Numbered from the stretch's first letter, positions 8,215 to 21,082 are shown. The stretch: DNA of 64,000 nt from Pontibacter rufus (GCF_015694705.1 NZ_JADQDR010000001.1:248001-312000), one strand, 5' to 3'. Notes: generated by a model from the sequence alone, not told the origin. Made by a program: numbers and translations.

Positions 8215-11200
8215 ATGGCTTTGGCTAAGAATAAGACGAAAGAGCGAATCAATTTTGCCTCTATAAATCATGTTATCGACTACCCTGACTTTCTTGATGT
8301 TCAGCTACAGTCGTTTCAGGATTTCTTTCAGCTGGAAACCCCTGCCGAAAATAGAGCTCAGGAGGGATTGTTCAAGGTGTTTGCCGAGAACTTCCCTATT
8401 TCCGATTCCCGAGAAAACTTCGTATTGGAGTTTATCGATTATCATGTTGACCCTCCAAAGTATTCTGTTGATGAGAGCATCGACAGGGGATTAACCTACT
8501 CTGTGCCGTTAAAGGCAAAACTCCGCCTGATCTGTAACGACGAAGACAATGAAGACTTCGAAACGATTGAGCAGGAGGTGTTTCTGGGTAACATCCCATA
8601 CATGACAGAAAAAGGTTCTTTTGTCATTAATGGAGCTGAGCGCGTTATCGTGTCTCAGCTGCACCGATCACCGGGTGTTTTCTTTGCGCAAAGTAAGCAC
8701 ACAAATGGAACAAAACTATATTCTGCCAGAATTATTCCATTTAAAGGTTCCTGGGTTGAATTTGCTACAGACGTAAACAACGTCATGTATGCCTATATCG
8801 ACCGTAAGAAGAAGTTTCCGGTTACAACCTTGCTGCGTGCTATAGGTTATGGTACCGACAAAGATATACTTGATCTGTTCGGCCTTTCAGAAGAGATTCC
8901 GGCAGATAAAGCAAATCTGAAGAATGCTATCGGCAGACGGTTGGCGGCACGTGTTCTGAAAACATGGACAGAAGATTTCGTGGATGAAGATACCGGTGAG
9001 GTGGTTTCCATCGACCGGAATGAAGTGCTGCTGGAGCGCGACTCCGAGATTGAAGCAGATGATGTGGATGTTATCATAAACTCAGGTGTGAAGTCTATTA
9101 TTCTGCACCGTGAGAATGTAAACATCGCCGATTATGCGATTATCTACAATACGCTGCAGAAAGATAACTCTAACTCTGAGCAGGAAGCAGTAGAGCAAAT
9201 TTACCGACAACTGCGCAATACAGAAGCGCCGGACGTAGAAACAGCCCGCGATATCATTCAGAAGCTGTTCTTCTCAGACAAACGGTATGATCTGGGTGAA
9301 GTTGGTCGTTACAGAATCAACAAAAAGCTGGGCCTCGACACGAACTGGGATGCCAAAGTGCTGACAAATGAGGACATCGTGCTGATCGTAAAATACCTGA
9401 TCGGCCTGATAAACTCTAAAGCCGTGGTGGATGATATTGACCACCTGAGCAACAGACGCGTGAGAACAGTAGGCGAGCAGTTGTATGCGCAATTTGGTGT
9501 TGGACTGGCGCGTATGGCCCGTACCATCAAGGAGCGTATGAACGTGCGCGATAACGAAGATTTCAAGCCGGTTGACCTGATCAATGCGCGCACACTGTCT
9601 TCTGTTATCAACTCTTTCTTTGGTACCAACCAGCTGTCGCAGTTCATGGACCAGACAAACCCGCTGGCTGAAGTAACGCACAAACGTCGCGTTTCTGCCC
9701 TGGGGCCTGGTGGTCTGTCCAGAGAGCGTGCCGGTTTTGAGGTGCGTGACGTGCATTACACGCACTACGGCCGCCTGTGTACCATTGAAACACCGGAAGG
9801 TCCGAACATCGGCCTGATATCTTCGCTGTGCGTGCACGCGCGCGTTAATCACATGGGCTTCATCGAAACACCATACCGCAAGGTTGTGGATGGAAAAGTG
9901 GAGATGGACGGTCAGGTGGAATATTTAACCGCCGAAGAAGAAGACACCCACCACATCGCACAGGCAAATGCCCTGCTGGATGAAAAAGGTAATTTCCTGA
10001 ACGAAAGAGTAAAAGGCCGCTTTGAGGGTGACTTCCCGGTAGAAGAGCCTAATACTTATACTTATATGGACGTTGCGCCGAACCAGATTGTATCGGTGGC
10101 TGCCTCGATGATTCCTTTCCTGGAGCACGATGATGCCAACCGTGCCCTGATGGGTTCGAACATGCAACGCCAGGCTGTGCCATTACTTAAGGCGCAGGCG
10201 CCGATTGTGGGTACAGGCCTGGAAAGAAGAGCTGCCATAGACTCCAGAGCGCTCGTTATAGCTGAAGGAGATGGTATGATCGACTTTGTGGATGCAAGTA
10301 AGATTGTGGTGAAGTATGACCTGACAGATGACGAGAAATTGGTTTCGTTTGATGCCGAGTATGTTACCTACAAGCTTATCAAGTTCAGAAGGACAAACCA
10401 GGATACCTGTATCAACCTGACGCCGCTTGTGAAAACAGGTGAGCGCGTAACAAAAGGACAGCCGCTGTGCGAAGGATATGCTACAAACGAAGGAGAACTG
10501 GCCCTGGGCAGAAACCTGCAGGTAGCGTTCATGCCATGGCAAGGATACAACTTTGAAGATGCGATTGTTATTTCCGAAAAGGTAGTACGCGACGATGTGT
10601 TCACGTCTATCCACATCGAAGAGTTTGAACTGGAAGTGCGGGAGACGAAACGTGGAGAGGAAGAATTAACTTCTGAAATTCCGAACGTAAGCGAAGAAGC
10701 AGTTCGCAACCTCGATGAGAATGGTATTATCCGCATTGGCGCCGAGGTAACGGAGGGCGACATTCTGATTGGTAAGATTACGCCGAAAGGAGAGACGGAT
10801 CCAACACCAGAGGAGAAGCTGTTGCGTGCCATTTTCGGGGACAAAGCCGGTGATGTGAAAGATGCATCGCTTAAGGCGCCGCCCTCACTGAATGGTGTGG
10901 TGATCGAGACAAAGCTGTTCTCCCGCCCTAAGAAAGACAAGAACCTTAGAGCCAAGTCTAAGAAAGAAGTCGAAGAACTGAAAGCCAGGTATAGCAAAGA
11001 TCTGACCGTTATAAAAAATATAATGGCAGACAAGCTGGTGGCATTGCTGGAAGGCAAGACCTCACAAGGTATCAAACATAAGTTCGGTGACGAAATTCTG
11101 ACAAAAGGCTCAAAGTTCTCGAGAAAGAATATTGTTGAGGCCCTTTTCCCGGAAAAGAACCCCTACAAGGACGAGAGCAACTATGCAGTGCCGGAAGAGG

Positions 11201-12093
11201 TCAACATGTTTAAAGACCTGATTCTGGAGAACTGGACCAGCGACGAGAAGACCAACAGCATGCTGCTGGAACTGGTGAAGAACTACAACAAGCGCCGCAA
11301 CATCGTATCAGCACACTTTAAGCGTGAACGCTTTACGCTTGAAGTCGGTGACGAATTACCGGCAGGTATCGTGCAACTGGCCAAAGTATACATTGCCAAA
11401 AAGCGTAAGCTGAAAGTTGGTGACAAGATGGCCGGACGTCACGGTAACAAAGGTGTGGTAGCCAGAATCGTTCGTGAGGAGGATATGCCATTCCTGGAAG
11501 ACGGAACGCCGATGGACATTGTGCTGAATCCGCTTGGTGTGCCTTCGAGGATGAACATCGGTCAGATCTACGAAACAGTGCTTGGATGGGCAGGTCTTAA
11601 ATTGGGCAGAACATATGCGACGCCGATTTTTGACGGTGCTACCGAAGAGCAGGTTTCTGCTGAACTGGCTGAGGCAGGCTTGCCGGTATATGGCCGTTCA
11701 TACCTGTACGATGGCCTGAGTGGCGAACGTTTTGACCAGCCGGTTACAGTAGGCGTAATCTACATGCTGAAACTGGGTCACCTGGTGGATGATAAGATGC
11801 ACGCGCGTTCTATCGGGCCATACTCGCTTATCACACAGCAGCCTTTGGGTGGTAAAGCCCAGTTTGGTGGCCAGCGCTTTGGTGAGATGGAGGTGTGGGC
11901 GTTGGAGGCCTTCGGTGCTTCGAACGTGCTGCAGGAAATACTGACAGTAAAATCAGACGACGTGATTGGCCGTGCAAAAGCTTACGAGGCAATTGTAAAA
12001 GGCGATGTGTTGCCAAAACCAAATATACCGGAATCATTCAACTTATTGATTCATGAGTTAAGAGGTTTGGCGCTGGAAATCACGCTGGAATAA
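8215..12093 (+). CDS. rpoB: DNA-directed RNA polymerase beta subunit
   Basis: Catalytic-core subunit of RNA polymerase and the rifamycin target. It has 1292 residues. The rifampicin region is present as [32 protein letters not shown], with the equivalents of E. coli D516, H526 and S531 unchanged. Further conserved blocks are [27 protein letters not shown] and [24 protein letters not shown] near the C-terminus. The ATG at 8215 gives the usual MALAKNK..RINFA start of Bacteroidota RpoB. It is followed by a hairpin and rpoC. Confidence 0.99.
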   Translation: MALAKNKTKERINFASINHVIDYPDFLDVQLQSFQDFFQLETPAENRAQEGLFKVFAENFPISDSRENFVLEFIDYHVDPPKYSVDESIDRGLTYSVPLKAKLRLICNDEDNEDFETIEQEVFLGNIPYMTEKGSFVINGAERVIVSQLHRSPGVFFAQSKHTNGTKLYSARIIPFKGSWVEFATDVNNVMYAYIDRKKKFPVTTLLRAIGYGTDKDILDLFGLSEEIPADKANLKNAIGRRLAARVLKTWTEDFVDEDTGEVVSIDRNEVLLERDSEIEADDVDVIINSGVKSIILHRENVNIADYAIIYNTLQKDNSNSEQEAVEQIYRQLRNTEAPDVETARDIIQKLFFSDKRYDLGEVGRYRINKKLGLDTNWDAKVLTNEDIVLIVKYLIGLINSKAVVDDIDHLSNRRVRTVGEQLYAQFGVGLARMARTIKERMNVRDNEDFKPVDLINARTLSSVINSFFGTNQLSQFMDQTNPLAEVTHKRRVSALGPGGLSRERAGFEVRDVHYTHYGRLCTIETPEGPNIGLISSLCVHARVNHMGFIETPYRKVVDGKVEMDGQVEYLTAEEEDTHHIAQANALLDEKGNFLNERVKGRFEGDFPVEEPNTYTYMDVAPNQIVSVAASMIPFLEHDDANRALMGSNMQRQAVPLLKAQAPIVGTGLERRAAIDSRALVIAEGDGMIDFVDASKIVVKYDLTDDEKLVSFDAEYVTYKLIKFRRTNQDTCINLTPLVKTGERVTKGQPLCEGYATNEGELALGRNLQVAFMPWQGYNFEDAIVISEKVVRDDVFTSIHIEEFELEVRETKRGEEELTSEIPNVSEEAVRNLDENGIIRIGAEVTEGDILIGKITPKGETDPTPEEKLLRAIFGDKAGDVKDASLKAPPSLNGVVIETKLFSRPKKDKNLRAKSKKEVEELKARYSKDLTVIKNIMADKLVALLEGKTSQGIKHKFGDEILTKGSKFSRKNIVEALFPEKNPYKDESNYAVPEEVNMFKDLILENWTSDEKTNSMLLELVKNYNKRRNIVSAHFKRERFTLEVGDELPAGIVQLAKVYIAKKRKLKVGDKMAGRHGNKGVVARIVREEDMPFLEDGTPMDIVLNPLGVPSRMNIGQIYETVLGWAGLKLGRTYATPIFDGATEEQVSAELAEAGLPVYGRSYLYDGLSGERFDQPVTVGVIYMLKLGHLVDDKMHARSIGPYSLITQQPLGGKAQFGGQRFGEMEVWALEAFGASNVLQEILTVKSDDVIGRAKAYEAIVKGDVLPKPNIPESFNLLIHELRGLALEITLE

Positions 12094-12097
12094 GCAG

Positions 12098-12144
12098 GTA
12101 TAAATCAGGCGTTAGAGCAGGAAGCTTTAGCGCCTGACTTATAC
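12098..12144 (+). terminator. Long-stem hairpin between rpoB and rpoC
   Basis: GTATAAATCAGGCG (12098-12111) pairs with CGCCTGACTTATAC (12131-12144) with one mismatch, around a 19-nt loop. No T-run follows, so an RNA-processing or stabilising hairpin, or a weak terminator, is more likely than a strong stop. Confidence 0.4.
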
Positions 12145-12199
12145 TTTAAACTGATTGCGCTGTAAAACATATTCATTGTATTGACATTATTATAATAAT

Positions 12200-15100
12200 A
12201 TGGCATTTGCAAAAAATAAAAAACTATCTCAGGACTTTTCTAAAGTAACAATAAGCTTAGCTTCTCCGGAGTCAATTCTGGAGCGTTCCAACGGAGAGGT
12301 CGTAAAACCTGAGACCATAAATTATAGAACTTACAAGCCTGAGATGGGCGGCCTTTTCTGCGAAAGAATATTCGGGCCCGTAAAGGATTGGGAATGCCAC
12401 TGCGGAAAGTATAAGAGAATCAGGTATAAAGGTATTATCTGCGACCGTTGCGGGGTAGAGGTAACCGAGAAAAAAGTGCGCCGCGAGCGCATGGGCCACA
12501 TCGAACTGGTTGTTCCGGTGGCGCATATCTGGTACTTTAAGTCACTTCCGAATAAAATAGGTTATCTGCTCGGCCTGCCAACTAAAAAGCTGGATCAGAT
12601 TATCTATTATGAAAGATATGTCGTGATTCAACCAGGTATACTGGCAGAAGATGGTGTGAACACACTGGACTTCCTGACAGAAGACGAATACCTGGATATG
12701 ATCGATAAGCTGCCGCGCGAAAACCAGATGCTGGATAACAATGATCCAAACAAGTTTATCGCGAAGATGGGCGCAGAGTCGTTGCAAATGCTGTTGGAGC
12801 GCATCAACCTGGATGATTTATCCTATGAGTTGCGCCATGCTGCCGCACACGAAACCTCTCAGCAGCGTAAGGCCGATGCCTTAAAGCGCCTGCGTGTGGT
12901 AGAAGCATTCCGCGATGCTGCCACCCGTATTGAGAACAGGCCAGAGTGGATGATCATCCGCATGGTGCCTGTAATACCGCCGGAGCTTCGTCCGCTGGTG
13001 CCGTTGGATGGTGGCCGTTTCGCTACATCCGACTTAAACGACCTGTACCGACGCGTGATCATCCGTAACAACCGTTTGAAGCGCCTGATAGAGATCAAAG
13101 CACCGGAAGTTATACTTCGTAACGAGAAGCGTATGTTGCAGGAAGCGGTGGATTCGCTGTTCGACAACTCACGCAAAGTGAACGCTGTTCGTGCAGAAGG
13201 AAACCGTGCGCTGAAGTCGCTCTCTGACATGCTGAAAGGCAAGCAGGGGCGTTTCCGCCAAAACCTGCTCGGTAAGCGTGTAGACTACTCCGGCCGTTCG
13301 GTAATTGTGGTTGGCCCTGAACTGAAACTGCATGAGTGCGGACTGCCGAAGAACATGGCCGCCGAGCTCTTCAAGCCGTTCATCATCCGCAAGCTGATCG
13401 AAAGAGGCATCGTGAAAACGGTGAAGTCCGCGAAGAAAATAGTGGACCGCAAGGACCCTGTGGTGTGGGATATCCTGGAGAACGTGCTGAAAGGCCATCC
13501 AGTACTCCTGAACCGTGCTCCTACGCTCCACAGGTTAGGTATACAGGCTTTCCAGCCAAAACTGATCGAAGGAAAAGCGATTCAGCTGCACCCATTGGTA
13601 TGTACAGCTTTCAACGCTGACTTTGACGGTGACCAGATGGCGGTACATGTTCCACTGGGGCCTGCTGCTGTACTGGAAGCGTCTATGCTGATGCTGGCAT
13701 CGCACAACATCCTGAACCCTGCAAACGGAGCGCCGATTGCTGTGCCTTCTCAGGACATGGTACTTGGTTTATACTATGTATCTAAAGGAAAGCGCAGCAC
13801 TGAAAACGAGAAAATAGCCGGCGAAGGCATGAGCTTTTACTCGCCGGAGGAAGTTGTCATTGCCATCAACGAAGGCATTCTGTCGAAGCATGCTTACATC
13901 AAAGTAAGAACAAACGTTAAAAACGAGAAAGGCGAAATCGAGAATAAATTGATTGAAACGGTAGCCGGCCGCGTTATTTTTAACCAGTTTGTTCCTGCTG
14001 AGGTAGGTTATATTGATGAATTGCTGACGAAGAAAAAACTGCAGCAAATTATCTCCCGTGTATTCAAAGAAACAGGTATGGCGCGTACCGCCCACTTCCT
14101 GGATGATATCAAAACGCTTGGGTTCCAGTCTGCCTACAAAGGTGGTCTGTCCATGGGTCTGGGAGATATCTCTATACCTGCTGAAAAAGACATATTGGTT
14201 GCGCAGGCCAAAAAAGATGTAGATGCTGTTTGGCAAAACTACTCTATGGGTCTGATTACAGATAACGAGCGCTACAACCAGGTGATTGATATCTGGACGC
14301 GTATCAACAACCAGATTACGGAAACGCTGATGCGCCGCCTGGAGAATGACGATCAGGGCTTTAACTCCATCTTTATGATGATGCACTCCGGCGCCCGTGG
14401 TTCCAGAGAGCAGATTCGCCAGTTGGGAGGTATGCGCGGTCTGATGGCCAAGCCACAGAAATCGCTACAAGGCTCAGTAGGTGAAATCATCGAGAACCCA
14501 ATTCTTTCTAACTTTAAGGAGGGACTGGATGTAATCGAGTATTTCATCTCTACACACGGCGCACGTAAAGGTCTGGCCGATACAGCGCTTAAAACAGCGG
14601 ATGCCGGTTACCTGACACGCCGTTTGGTTGACGTATCGCAGGACGTGATTGTGAACGAGGAAGACTGCGGTACATTGCGTGGTCTGGAGGTAAGCGCCCT
14701 GAAAGATAATGAGGATATTGTGGAAACACTCTCAGAGCGTATCCTCGGTCGTGTAACGGTGCATGATGTATATAACCCGATTAGCAATGAGCTGATAGTT
14801 GAAGCTGGTCAGGAAGTAACAGAAGAAGTTGCCCGTGCCATAGAGAACACAGCTATCGAAGCCGTAGAAATACGCTCCGTACTCACCTGTGAGTCTAAGC
14901 GTGGTATTTGTGCCAAATGCTATGGCCGTAACCTGGCGACAGGCTTTATGGTGCAGAAAGGCGAGGCTGTTGGTGTAATTGCCGCACAATCCATAGGTGA
15001 ACCAGGTACACAGCTGACACTTCGTACTTTCCACGTCGGTGGTACTGCCTCAAACATCGCGGTAGATGCGACGATCTTTGCCAAGTTCAATGGACAGGTA

Positions 15101-16516
15101 GAGTTCGAAGATGTCAGAACATTAGAAACAATAAACAACGAAGGGGAGCCGGTAAGGGTAGTAATGGGTCGTTCAGGCGAGGTTAAACTCGTTGATCCTG
15201 CTTCCGGCAAGCTGCTTATCAGCAACCACGTGCCTTATGGCTCTTTCCTGACTGTAGAAGAAGGCCAGGCAGTGGAAAAAGGTCAGCCTTTATGTAGCTG
15301 GGATCCTTATAATGCAGTTATCCTATCTGAGTTTGATGGGGAGATTGCGTATGAGTCCATTATCGAGGGTGTTACTTACCGCGAGGAATCGGATGAGCAG
15401 ACTGGCTATCGTGAGAAGGTAATTGTAGACACAAAGGACAAAACGCAGAACCCTGCTATCATCGTGAATCCGAAGAATGGAGAACCAAAAGGCTATAACA
15501 TTCCGGTAGGAGCACACTTAACAGTAGAGGACGGCGATAAAATCAAAGCCGGTCAGATTCTGGTGAAAATCCCGCGTGCCATTGGTAAAACCCGTGATAT
15601 TACAGGAGGTCTGCCACGTGTTACCGAACTGTTTGAAGCACGTAACCCGTCTAACCCGGCCGTCGTGTCAGAGATTGACGGCGTGGTAACGTATGGCAAC
15701 GTGAAACGAGGTAACCGTGAAATCTTTATCGAGTCGAAAGACGGCGTGAAGAAGAAGTATATGGTGCCGCTTTCAAAGCACATTCTGGTGCAGGACAATG
15801 ACTTTATCCGTGCCGGTATGCCGCTTTCGGATGGTGCTATTACGCCAAGCGATATCCTGAATATTCAGGGTCCCGGTGCCGTGCAGGAATACCTGGTAAA
15901 TGAGATCCAGGAAGTATACCGTCTGCAGGGTGTGAAGATCAACGACAAGCACATCGAAACAGTAGTACGCCAGATGATGCAGAAAGTAGTGGTCGTGGAC
16001 CCGGGTGATACCAGCTTCCTGGAGCACCAGGTAGTAGATAAAATTGCTTTCATGGAAGAGAACGACAGAATCATCGACATGAAAGTAGTGGAAGATTCAG
16101 GAGAGTCTGTAAACCTGAAGCCGGGACAAATTGTAACGGCCCGCAGACTGCGTGATGAGAACTCCAGCCTGAAACGTCGTGATATGCGTCTGGTAACTGT
16201 GCGCGATGCACAGCCATCTGTGTCACGTCCGACGCTGCAGGGTATCACACAGGCGTCGTTGGGTACGCAGAGCTTTATTTCTGCGGCATCGTTCCAAGAA
16301 ACTACTAAGGTATTGAGCGAGGCTGCTATTAAAGGTAAAGCGGATGAGTTGCTTGGCCTTAAAGAAAACGTGATTGTAGGGCACCTGATTCCGGCTGGTA
16401 CAGGTCTGAGAGAATATCAGAACCTGATTGTGGGAAGCCAGGAAGAGTATGATTCGTTAATGGAGTCTAAGAAGACCTCCGGCACACGTGCCAAACAGCA
16501 GGAATTAGCAAAGTAA
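12200..16516 (+). CDS. rpoC: DNA-directed RNA polymerase beta' subunit
   Basis: Carries the catalytic Mg site of RNA polymerase. It has 1438 residues. The N-terminal zinc ribbon is [21 protein letters not shown], the active-site motif is NADFDGDQM, and a second zinc site is [11 protein letters not shown]. The trigger-loop and bridge region includes [14 protein letters not shown]. The C-terminal part has [33 protein letters not shown]. The length is typical for Bacteroidota. The next gene starts after 12 nt. Confidence 0.99.
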   Translation: MAFAKNKKLSQDFSKVTISLASPESILERSNGEVVKPETINYRTYKPEMGGLFCERIFGPVKDWECHCGKYKRIRYKGIICDRCGVEVTEKKVRRERMGHIELVVPVAHIWYFKSLPNKIGYLLGLPTKKLDQIIYYERYVVIQPGILAEDGVNTLDFLTEDEYLDMIDKLPRENQMLDNNDPNKFIAKMGAESLQMLLERINLDDLSYELRHAAAHETSQQRKADALKRLRVVEAFRDAATRIENRPEWMIIRMVPVIPPELRPLVPLDGGRFATSDLNDLYRRVIIRNNRLKRLIEIKAPEVILRNEKRMLQEAVDSLFDNSRKVNAVRAEGNRALKSLSDMLKGKQGRFRQNLLGKRVDYSGRSVIVVGPELKLHECGLPKNMAAELFKPFIIRKLIERGIVKTVKSAKKIVDRKDPVVWDILENVLKGHPVLLNRAPTLHRLGIQAFQPKLIEGKAIQLHPLVCTAFNADFDGDQMAVHVPLGPAAVLEASMLMLASHNILNPANGAPIAVPSQDMVLGLYYVSKGKRSTENEKIAGEGMSFYSPEEVVIAINEGILSKHAYIKVRTNVKNEKGEIENKLIETVAGRVIFNQFVPAEVGYIDELLTKKKLQQIISRVFKETGMARTAHFLDDIKTLGFQSAYKGGLSMGLGDISIPAEKDILVAQAKKDVDAVWQNYSMGLITDNERYNQVIDIWTRINNQITETLMRRLENDDQGFNSIFMMMHSGARGSREQIRQLGGMRGLMAKPQKSLQGSVGEIIENPILSNFKEGLDVIEYFISTHGARKGLADTALKTADAGYLTRRLVDVSQDVIVNEEDCGTLRGLEVSALKDNEDIVETLSERILGRVTVHDVYNPISNELIVEAGQEVTEEVARAIENTAIEAVEIRSVLTCESKRGICAKCYGRNLATGFMVQKGEAVGVIAAQSIGEPGTQLTLRTFHVGGTASNIAVDATIFAKFNGQVEFEDVRTLETINNEGEPVRVVMGRSGEVKLVDPASGKLLISNHVPYGSFLTVEEGQAVEKGQPLCSWDPYNAVILSEFDGEIAYESIIEGVTYREESDEQTGYREKVIVDTKDKTQNPAIIVNPKNGEPKGYNIPVGAHLTVEDGDKIKAGQILVKIPRAIGKTRDITGGLPRVTELFEARNPSNPAVVSEIDGVVTYGNVKRGNREIFIESKDGVKKKYMVPLSKHILVQDNDFIRAGMPLSDGAITPSDILNIQGPGAVQEYLVNEIQEVYRLQGVKINDKHIETVVRQMMQKVVVVDPGDTSFLEHQVVDKIAFMEENDRIIDMKVVEDSGESVNLKPGQIVTARRLRDENSSLKRRDMRLVTVRDAQPSVSRPTLQGITQASLGTQSFISAASFQETTKVLSEAAIKGKADELLGLKENVIVGHLIPAGTGLREYQNLIVGSQEEYDSLMESKKTSGTRAKQQELAK

Positions 16517-16528
16517 AAGAACAGAGGT

Positions 16529-16846
16529 ATGGCAGAGGACATGCAGAAGCAGAATCAAATAAACATAGAGTTGTCGGAGGAGATAGCTGAGGGCCAGTAT
16601 GCGAATCTAGCCATGATAGCGCACTCCAGCAGCGAATTTGTAATTGATTTTATTCGCTTGATGCCAGGTCTTCCCAAAGCAAAAGTTAAATCAAGAGTTG
16701 TTATCACGCCAGAGCATGCCAAACGATTATTGGCTGCTCTGGCCGATAACATCACTAAATTTGAAGAAAACTTTGGTGAAATAAAGCAGGCGCAGGAAGC
16801 CCCGTCTTTCCCGATGAACTTCGGCGGCACGATGGGAGAAGCCTAA
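16529..16846 (+). CDS. DUF3467 family protein
   Basis: A 105-residue cytoplasmic protein of the DUF3467 family, function unknown. The sequence shows the typical EGQYANLAMIAHSSSEFVIDF start and KVKSRVVITPEHAKRLLAALADNI core. Bacteroidota usually carry it right after rpoC, as here (12 nt gap), so it is probably co-transcribed with RNA polymerase genes. A link to transcription is only an inference from position. Confidence 0.85.
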   Translation: MAEDMQKQNQINIELSEEIAEGQYANLAMIAHSSSEFVIDFIRLMPGLPKAKVKSRVVITPEHAKRLLAALADNITKFEENFGEIKQAQEAPSFPMNFGGTMGEA

Positions 16847-16873
16847 GATGCTAATAATTAATGCATTAAATTT

Positions 16874-16904
16874 TTGACATTGCTATTTCAATTTTATACC
16901 TTTG
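16874..16904 (+). promoter_or_regulatory. Promoter for the str section (rpsL-rpsG-fusA-rpsJ)
   Basis: TTGACA starts at 16874 and TACCTTTG is at 16897-16904; TTG and TA are 20 nt apart. This is a near-ideal Bacteroidota promoter, 47 nt before the rpsL start. A 12-nt palindrome TTAATGCATTAA (16858-16869) sits just upstream of the -33 element. Confidence 0.85.
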
Positions 16905-16950
16905 CAGACCAAATTTTAAAGTGGAAAAATCTATAATTAACATATTGTAA

Positions 16951-17373
16951 ATGCCTACTATACAGCAATTAGTAAGAAAGGGCAGAGAGAAACTGACATC
17001 AAAGTCAAAGTCTCCTGCACTAGATTCATGCCCACAGCGCCGTGGCGTATGTACGCGGGTATATACTACTACGCCTAAGAAACCAAACTCGGCCATGCGT
17101 AAAGTGGCAAGGGTTAGGCTCACAAACGGTAAAGAAGTAAACGCCTATATTCCGGGTGAAGGCCACAACCTGCAGGAGCACTCTATTGTGCTGATAAGAG
17201 GTGGCAGGGTAAAAGATCTGCCAGGCGTGCGTTACCACATTGTGCGCGGTGCTTTGGATACTGCCGGTGTAAGTGGCCGTCTTCAGTCGCGCTCCAAGTA
17301 TGGCGCCAAACGACCTAAGCCGGGACAGGCTGCAGCAGCTGCTAAAGGTGGTGCAAAAGGTAAAAAGAAATAA
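16951..17373 (+). CDS. rpsL: 30S ribosomal protein S12
   Basis: Decoding-centre protein of the small subunit. It has 140 residues, longer than the usual 124 because of a basic Ala/Gly/Lys tail (from about 126). [11 protein letters not shown] is at 41-51, and K88-D89 lie in GGRVKDLPG. The lysines linked to streptomycin sensitivity are therefore unchanged, and Asp89 is the position methylthiolated in many bacteria. First gene after the 16874 promoter; rpsG follows after 18 nt. Confidence 0.98.
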   Translation: MPTIQQLVRKGREKLTSKSKSPALDSCPQRRGVCTRVYTTTPKKPNSAMRKVARVRLTNGKEVNAYIPGEGHNLQEHSIVLIRGGRVKDLPGVRYHIVRGALDTAGVSGRLQSRSKYGAKRPKPGQAAAAAKGGAKGKKK

Positions 17374-17391
17374 ATATAGCGTTTTAATACA

Positions 17392-17859
17392 ATGAGAAAA
17401 GCAAAGCCGAAAAGTAGGATTCTCCTCCCAGATCCAAAATATAAAGAGACCCTGGTAACACGTTTCGTTAACTACATGATGGAAGACGGAAAGAAAAGTA
17501 TTGCCTACGGGATCTTCTATGACGCTGTAGAGCTGATAGAGCAAAGAACAAAAGAAAACGGACTTGAAACCTGGAAGAAGGCATTGAACAACATCATGCC
17601 GAGCGTTGAGGTGAAAAGCCGTAGAGTAGGAGGAGCTACCTTCCAGGTGCCGACTGAGGTTAGACCAGACCGCAGAGTATCTCTGGGTATTAAGTGGATG
17701 ATTTCTTACGCTCGTAAAAGAGGTGAGAAAACAATGAAAGACAGGTTAGCAGGCGAAATTATCGCTGCTGCTAAAGGTGAAGGTGCTGCCGTTAAAAAGA
17801 AAGACGATACGCACAGAATGGCAGAGGCTAACAAAGCATTTTCACATTTTAGATTCTAG
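17392..17859 (+). CDS. rpsG: 30S ribosomal protein S7
   Basis: Primary 16S rRNA-binding protein that nucleates the 30S head and lines the E site. It has 155 residues with the N-terminal signature [23 protein letters not shown], followed by [16 protein letters not shown]. fusA begins 2 nt after the stop, indicating tight coupling. Confidence 0.98.
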   Translation: MRKAKPKSRILLPDPKYKETLVTRFVNYMMEDGKKSIAYGIFYDAVELIEQRTKENGLETWKKALNNIMPSVEVKSRRVGGATFQVPTEVRPDRRVSLGIKWMISYARKRGEKTMKDRLAGEIIAAAKGEGAAVKKKDDTHRMAEANKAFSHFRF

Positions 17860-17861
17860 TA

Positions 17862-19964
17862 ATGTCAAGAGATTTAAGATATACGAGGAATATTGGTATA
17901 GCTGCACACATTGATGCCGGTAAAACCACTACGACAGAGCGTATACTATACTATGCAGGTGTAAGCCATAAAATTGGAGAGGTGCATGACGGCGCCGCCA
18001 CAATGGACTGGATGGAGCAGGAGCAGGAAAGAGGCATCACGATTACGTCGGCTGCCACTACTGTAAAATGGCCATACAGAGGCGATGAATACCATATAAA
18101 CATTATCGATACACCAGGGCACGTGGACTTTACCGTAGAGGTAAACCGTTCGTTGCGCGTACTGGATGGCCTGGTGTTTTTGTTCAGCGCAGTTGATGGC
18201 GTAGAGCCTCAGTCTGAAACAAACTGGCGCCTGGCTGATAACTATAAAGTAGCACGTATCGGCTTTGTGAACAAGATGGACCGTTCCGGCGCTGACTTCC
18301 TGGCTGTTTGTAAGCAGGTGAAGGATATGCTGGGCAGCAATGCTGTAGCGCTTCAGTTGCCTATCGGTGCAGAGGATAACTTTAAAGGTGTTGTGGATCT
18401 GGTTAACTTCCGCGGTATTGTCTGGAACGAAGAGGATAAAGGTATGACCTTTACTGAAGTTCCTATTCCGGATGATATGATGGAAGAAGCAGAGGAGTAC
18501 AGAGAGAAGTTGCTGGAAGCTGTTGCAGATTACGATGAGAAGTTGATGGAGAAATACTTCGAAGATCCGGACTCTATCACGGAAGACGAGATTCTGGCTG
18601 CCCTTCGTGCCGCTACCATCGATATGGCTATTGTACCTATGCTTTGTGGTTCTTCTTTCAAGAACAAAGGGGTGCAGACCATGCTGGATTATGTAATGGC
18701 CCTTTGTCCTTCTCCAATGGATAAAGAAAGTATCAAGGGAATTAACCCTGATACAGGCGAAGAGATTGTTCGTAAGCCAAGCGAAAGCGAACCATTTGCC
18801 GGATTGGCCTTTAAAATCGCTACGGACCCTTATGTAGGACGCCTTTGTTTTGTGCGTGCTTACTCAGGAGTGCTGGAGTCAGGTTCGTATGTATACAACA
18901 CGCGTTCCAACAACAAAGAGCGTATTTCGCGTATCTTCCAGATGCACGCCAACAAGCAGAACCAGATCGAGCGCTTAGGAGCAGGTGATATTGGTGCTGT
19001 GGTAGGCTTTAAAGACATCAAAACAGGAGATACGCTTTGCGACCAGAATGCAAAAATTGTCCTGGAATCTATGGACTTTCCGGAGCCCGTTATCGGCTAT
19101 GCCATTGAGCCTAAAACACAGGCTGACTCAGATAAGATGGGTATGGCTATTGCCAAACTGATAGAAGAAGATCCGACGCTTCAGGTAAATACTGATGAGG
19201 AAACAGGTCAGACTATCTTAAGAGGTATGGGCGAACTTCACCTGGAGATCATCATCGACAGGATGAAGCGCGAGTTTAAAGTTGAACTGAACCAGGGCGC
19301 ACCACAGGTTGCTTACAAAGAAACCATTACTAAATCTGTAGAGCACAGAGAAGTGTTCAAGAAGCAGTCTGGTGGACGCGGTAAGTTTGCTGATATTGTG
19401 TTTACAATGGGGCCGCGTGAGGATGGCGTGCAAGGTCTGGAATTTGAGAATGCAATTGTAGGTGGTATCATCCCGAAAGAATTCATTCCATCTGTTCAGA
19501 AGGGTTTCGAAGAAGCTATGAAGAACGGTATACTTGCCGGATTCCCGATAGATTCCATGAAAGTGCGCCTGTTCCATGGTTCATTCCATGATGTGGACTC
19601 TGATGCGCTGTCTTTTGAACTGGCTGCTCGCCAGGGCTTTAAGGAAGCAGGAAAGCAGTGTGCACCTAAGCTGCTGGAGCCGATTATGGCTGTTGACGTA
19701 GTAACACCAGATGAGTATACCGGACCTGTAACAGGCGACCTGAACAGAAGAAGGGGTCTGATGAAAGGTATGGATACCAAGGGTACTGCTACAGTGGTAA
19801 AGGCTGATGTTCCGCTTTCGGAGTTGTTTGGTTATGTAACTGACCTTCGTACCATTACTTCAGGCCGAGCTACTGCTTCATTAACTTTCTCCCATTACGA
19901 GCAAGTGCCACAAAACTTAGCAGATGCCATTGTCGCAAAAATTAAAGGAACAGCAGCTAAATAA
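17862..19964 (+). CDS. fusA: Elongation factor G
   Basis: GTPase that drives tRNA-mRNA translocation. It has 700 residues: P-loop AHIDAGKT at 15-22, RGITI switch I, DTPGHVDF and NKMDR in the G domain, then domains II-V including [18 protein letters not shown] and the C-terminal [16 protein letters not shown]. Length and motif set match canonical EF-G, not a tetracycline-protection or LepA paralogue. It lies between rpsG (2 nt) and rpsJ (9 nt). Confidence 0.99.
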   Translation: MSRDLRYTRNIGIAAHIDAGKTTTTERILYYAGVSHKIGEVHDGAATMDWMEQEQERGITITSAATTVKWPYRGDEYHINIIDTPGHVDFTVEVNRSLRVLDGLVFLFSAVDGVEPQSETNWRLADNYKVARIGFVNKMDRSGADFLAVCKQVKDMLGSNAVALQLPIGAEDNFKGVVDLVNFRGIVWNEEDKGMTFTEVPIPDDMMEEAEEYREKLLEAVADYDEKLMEKYFEDPDSITEDEILAALRAATIDMAIVPMLCGSSFKNKGVQTMLDYVMALCPSPMDKESIKGINPDTGEEIVRKPSESEPFAGLAFKIATDPYVGRLCFVRAYSGVLESGSYVYNTRSNNKERISRIFQMHANKQNQIERLGAGDIGAVVGFKDIKTGDTLCDQNAKIVLESMDFPEPVIGYAIEPKTQADSDKMGMAIAKLIEEDPTLQVNTDEETGQTILRGMGELHLEIIIDRMKREFKVELNQGAPQVAYKETITKSVEHREVFKKQSGGRGKFADIVFTMGPREDGVQGLEFENAIVGGIIPKEFIPSVQKGFEEAMKNGILAGFPIDSMKVRLFHGSFHDVDSDALSFELAARQGFKEAGKQCAPKLLEPIMAVDVVTPDEYTGPVTGDLNRRRGLMKGMDTKGTATVVKADVPLSELFGYVTDLRTITSGRATASLTFSHYEQVPQNLADAIVAKIKGTAAK

Positions 19965-19973
19965 TAGTATAAG

Positions 19974-20279
19974 ATGAATCAGAAAATCAGAATTAAACTA
20001 AAGTCTTACGACCATAACCTGGTAGATAAGTCTTCTGAGAAGATTGTGAAAGCTGTAAAGGCTACCGGCGCTATCGTAAGTGGTCCAATTCCGCTTCCAA
20101 CAGAAAAAGATAAATTTACAGTGCTGCGTTCACCACACGTTAACAAAAAGTCTCGTGAGCAGTTTCAGCTTTGTACATACAAGAGACTGGTAGATATTTA
20201 TTCTACCAGTTCTAAAACAGTAGATGCCCTGATGAAGCTTGAACTGCCAAGTGGCGTTGACGTGGAAATCAAAGTTTGA
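19974..20279 (+). CDS. rpsJ: 30S ribosomal protein S10
   Basis: 30S head protein, also known as NusE when it works with NusB in antitermination. It has 101 residues with [45 protein letters not shown] and the C-terminal [11 protein letters not shown]. Here it ends the str section: a 17-bp terminator follows 13 nt after the stop, separating it from rplC, with which it normally shares the S10 operon. Confidence 0.98.
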   Translation: MNQKIRIKLKSYDHNLVDKSSEKIVKAVKATGAIVSGPIPLPTEKDKFTVLRSPHVNKKSREQFQLCTYKRLVDIYSTSSKTVDALMKLELPSGVDVEIKV

Positions 20280-20292
20280 TAAATGCAGATTC

Positions 20293-20337
20293 AAATAAAA
20301 AAGAGGAGGTTGGAAACAATCCTCCTCTTTTTTATTT
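20293..20337 (+). terminator. Strong terminator after rpsJ
   Basis: A perfect 17-bp stem pairs 20293-20309 with 20321-20337 (core AAGAGGAGG/CCTCCTCTT) around an 11-nt loop. The arms are A-rich then T-rich, giving a T-run in the right arm. It is symmetrical and could work in both directions. Confidence 0.85.
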
Positions 20338-20369
20338 ACAACCTTGATAATAAATAATTTAGAGAAAGG

Positions 20370-20401
20370 TTGCGATAAAAAGTTAAATTTCATTAACTTT
20401 G
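20370..20401 (+). promoter_or_regulatory. Promoter for the rplC-onward ribosomal section
   Basis: TTG at 20370-20372 and TAACTTTG at 20394-20401 are 21 nt apart. This lies just after the rpsJ terminator and leaves a leader of about 55 nt before the rplC ATG. Confidence 0.8.
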
Positions 20402-20463
20402 CACTCCCTTAGCAAAACTGAGGGGTGAAATATTATTGTATCCATCTATTAATAAAAAGTTGA

Positions 20464-21081
20464 ATGCCTGGAATTATCGGTAAAAAAATCGGAATGACAA
20501 GCCTCTTCACAGCAGATGGTAAATACACACCCGTTACGCTTATCCAAGCTGGCCCATGTGTAGTTACTCAGGTGAAGACAGTTGAAACGGACGGCTATGC
20601 AGCCGTACAGCTTGGCTATGGCGAAAAGAAATTGAAAAGAACGACCAAAGCGGAAGCAGGTCATTTTCAGAAAGCCAGTACATCTCCAAAAAAGAAAGTT
20701 GCGGAGTTTGATGTGGAAGGAGTTTCTTTCAACCTGGGAGACACAGTAGACGCTTCTCTTTTTGTGGAAGGCGAGTTTATTGATGTCGTTGGTACATCAA
20801 AAGGTAAAGGTTTCCAGGGCGTAGTAAAGCGTCACAACTTTGCTGGTGTGGGCGGCCAGACACACGGCCAGCACAACCGGGCAAGACACCCTGGTTCTAT
20901 TGGTGCGGCATCATGGCCATCACGCGTGTTTAAAGGTATGCGCATGGCAGGCAGAATGGGTGGTAACAGAGTAAAAATCCAGAACCTGATTGTGCTGCGT
21001 GTTATCGCAGAAAAAAACCTTTTAGTAGTTAGTGGCTCGGTACCAGGCGCTAAAAATTCTTACGTGTTAATTGAGAAATAA
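20464..21081 (+). CDS. rplC: 50S ribosomal protein L3
   Basis: Early-assembly 23S-binding protein whose loop reaches the peptidyl-transferase centre. It has 205 residues, starting [15 protein letters not shown]. The loop [20 protein letters not shown] contains the Gln that is methylated in many bacteria. It has its own promoter here and is followed by rplD after 1 nt. Confidence 0.98.
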   Translation: MPGIIGKKIGMTSLFTADGKYTPVTLIQAGPCVVTQVKTVETDGYAAVQLGYGEKKLKRTTKAEAGHFQKASTSPKKKVAEFDVEGVSFNLGDTVDASLFVEGEFIDVVGTSKGKGFQGVVKRHNFAGVGGQTHGQHNRARHPGSIGAASWPSRVFKGMRMAGRMGGNRVKIQNLIVLRVIAEKNLLVVSGSVPGAKNSYVLIEK

Positions 21082-21082
21082 A

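Noticed and set aside
9604..9760. Possible rifampicin-resistance change in rpoB
   Set aside because: The equivalents of D516, H526 and S531 are all the sensitive-type residues.
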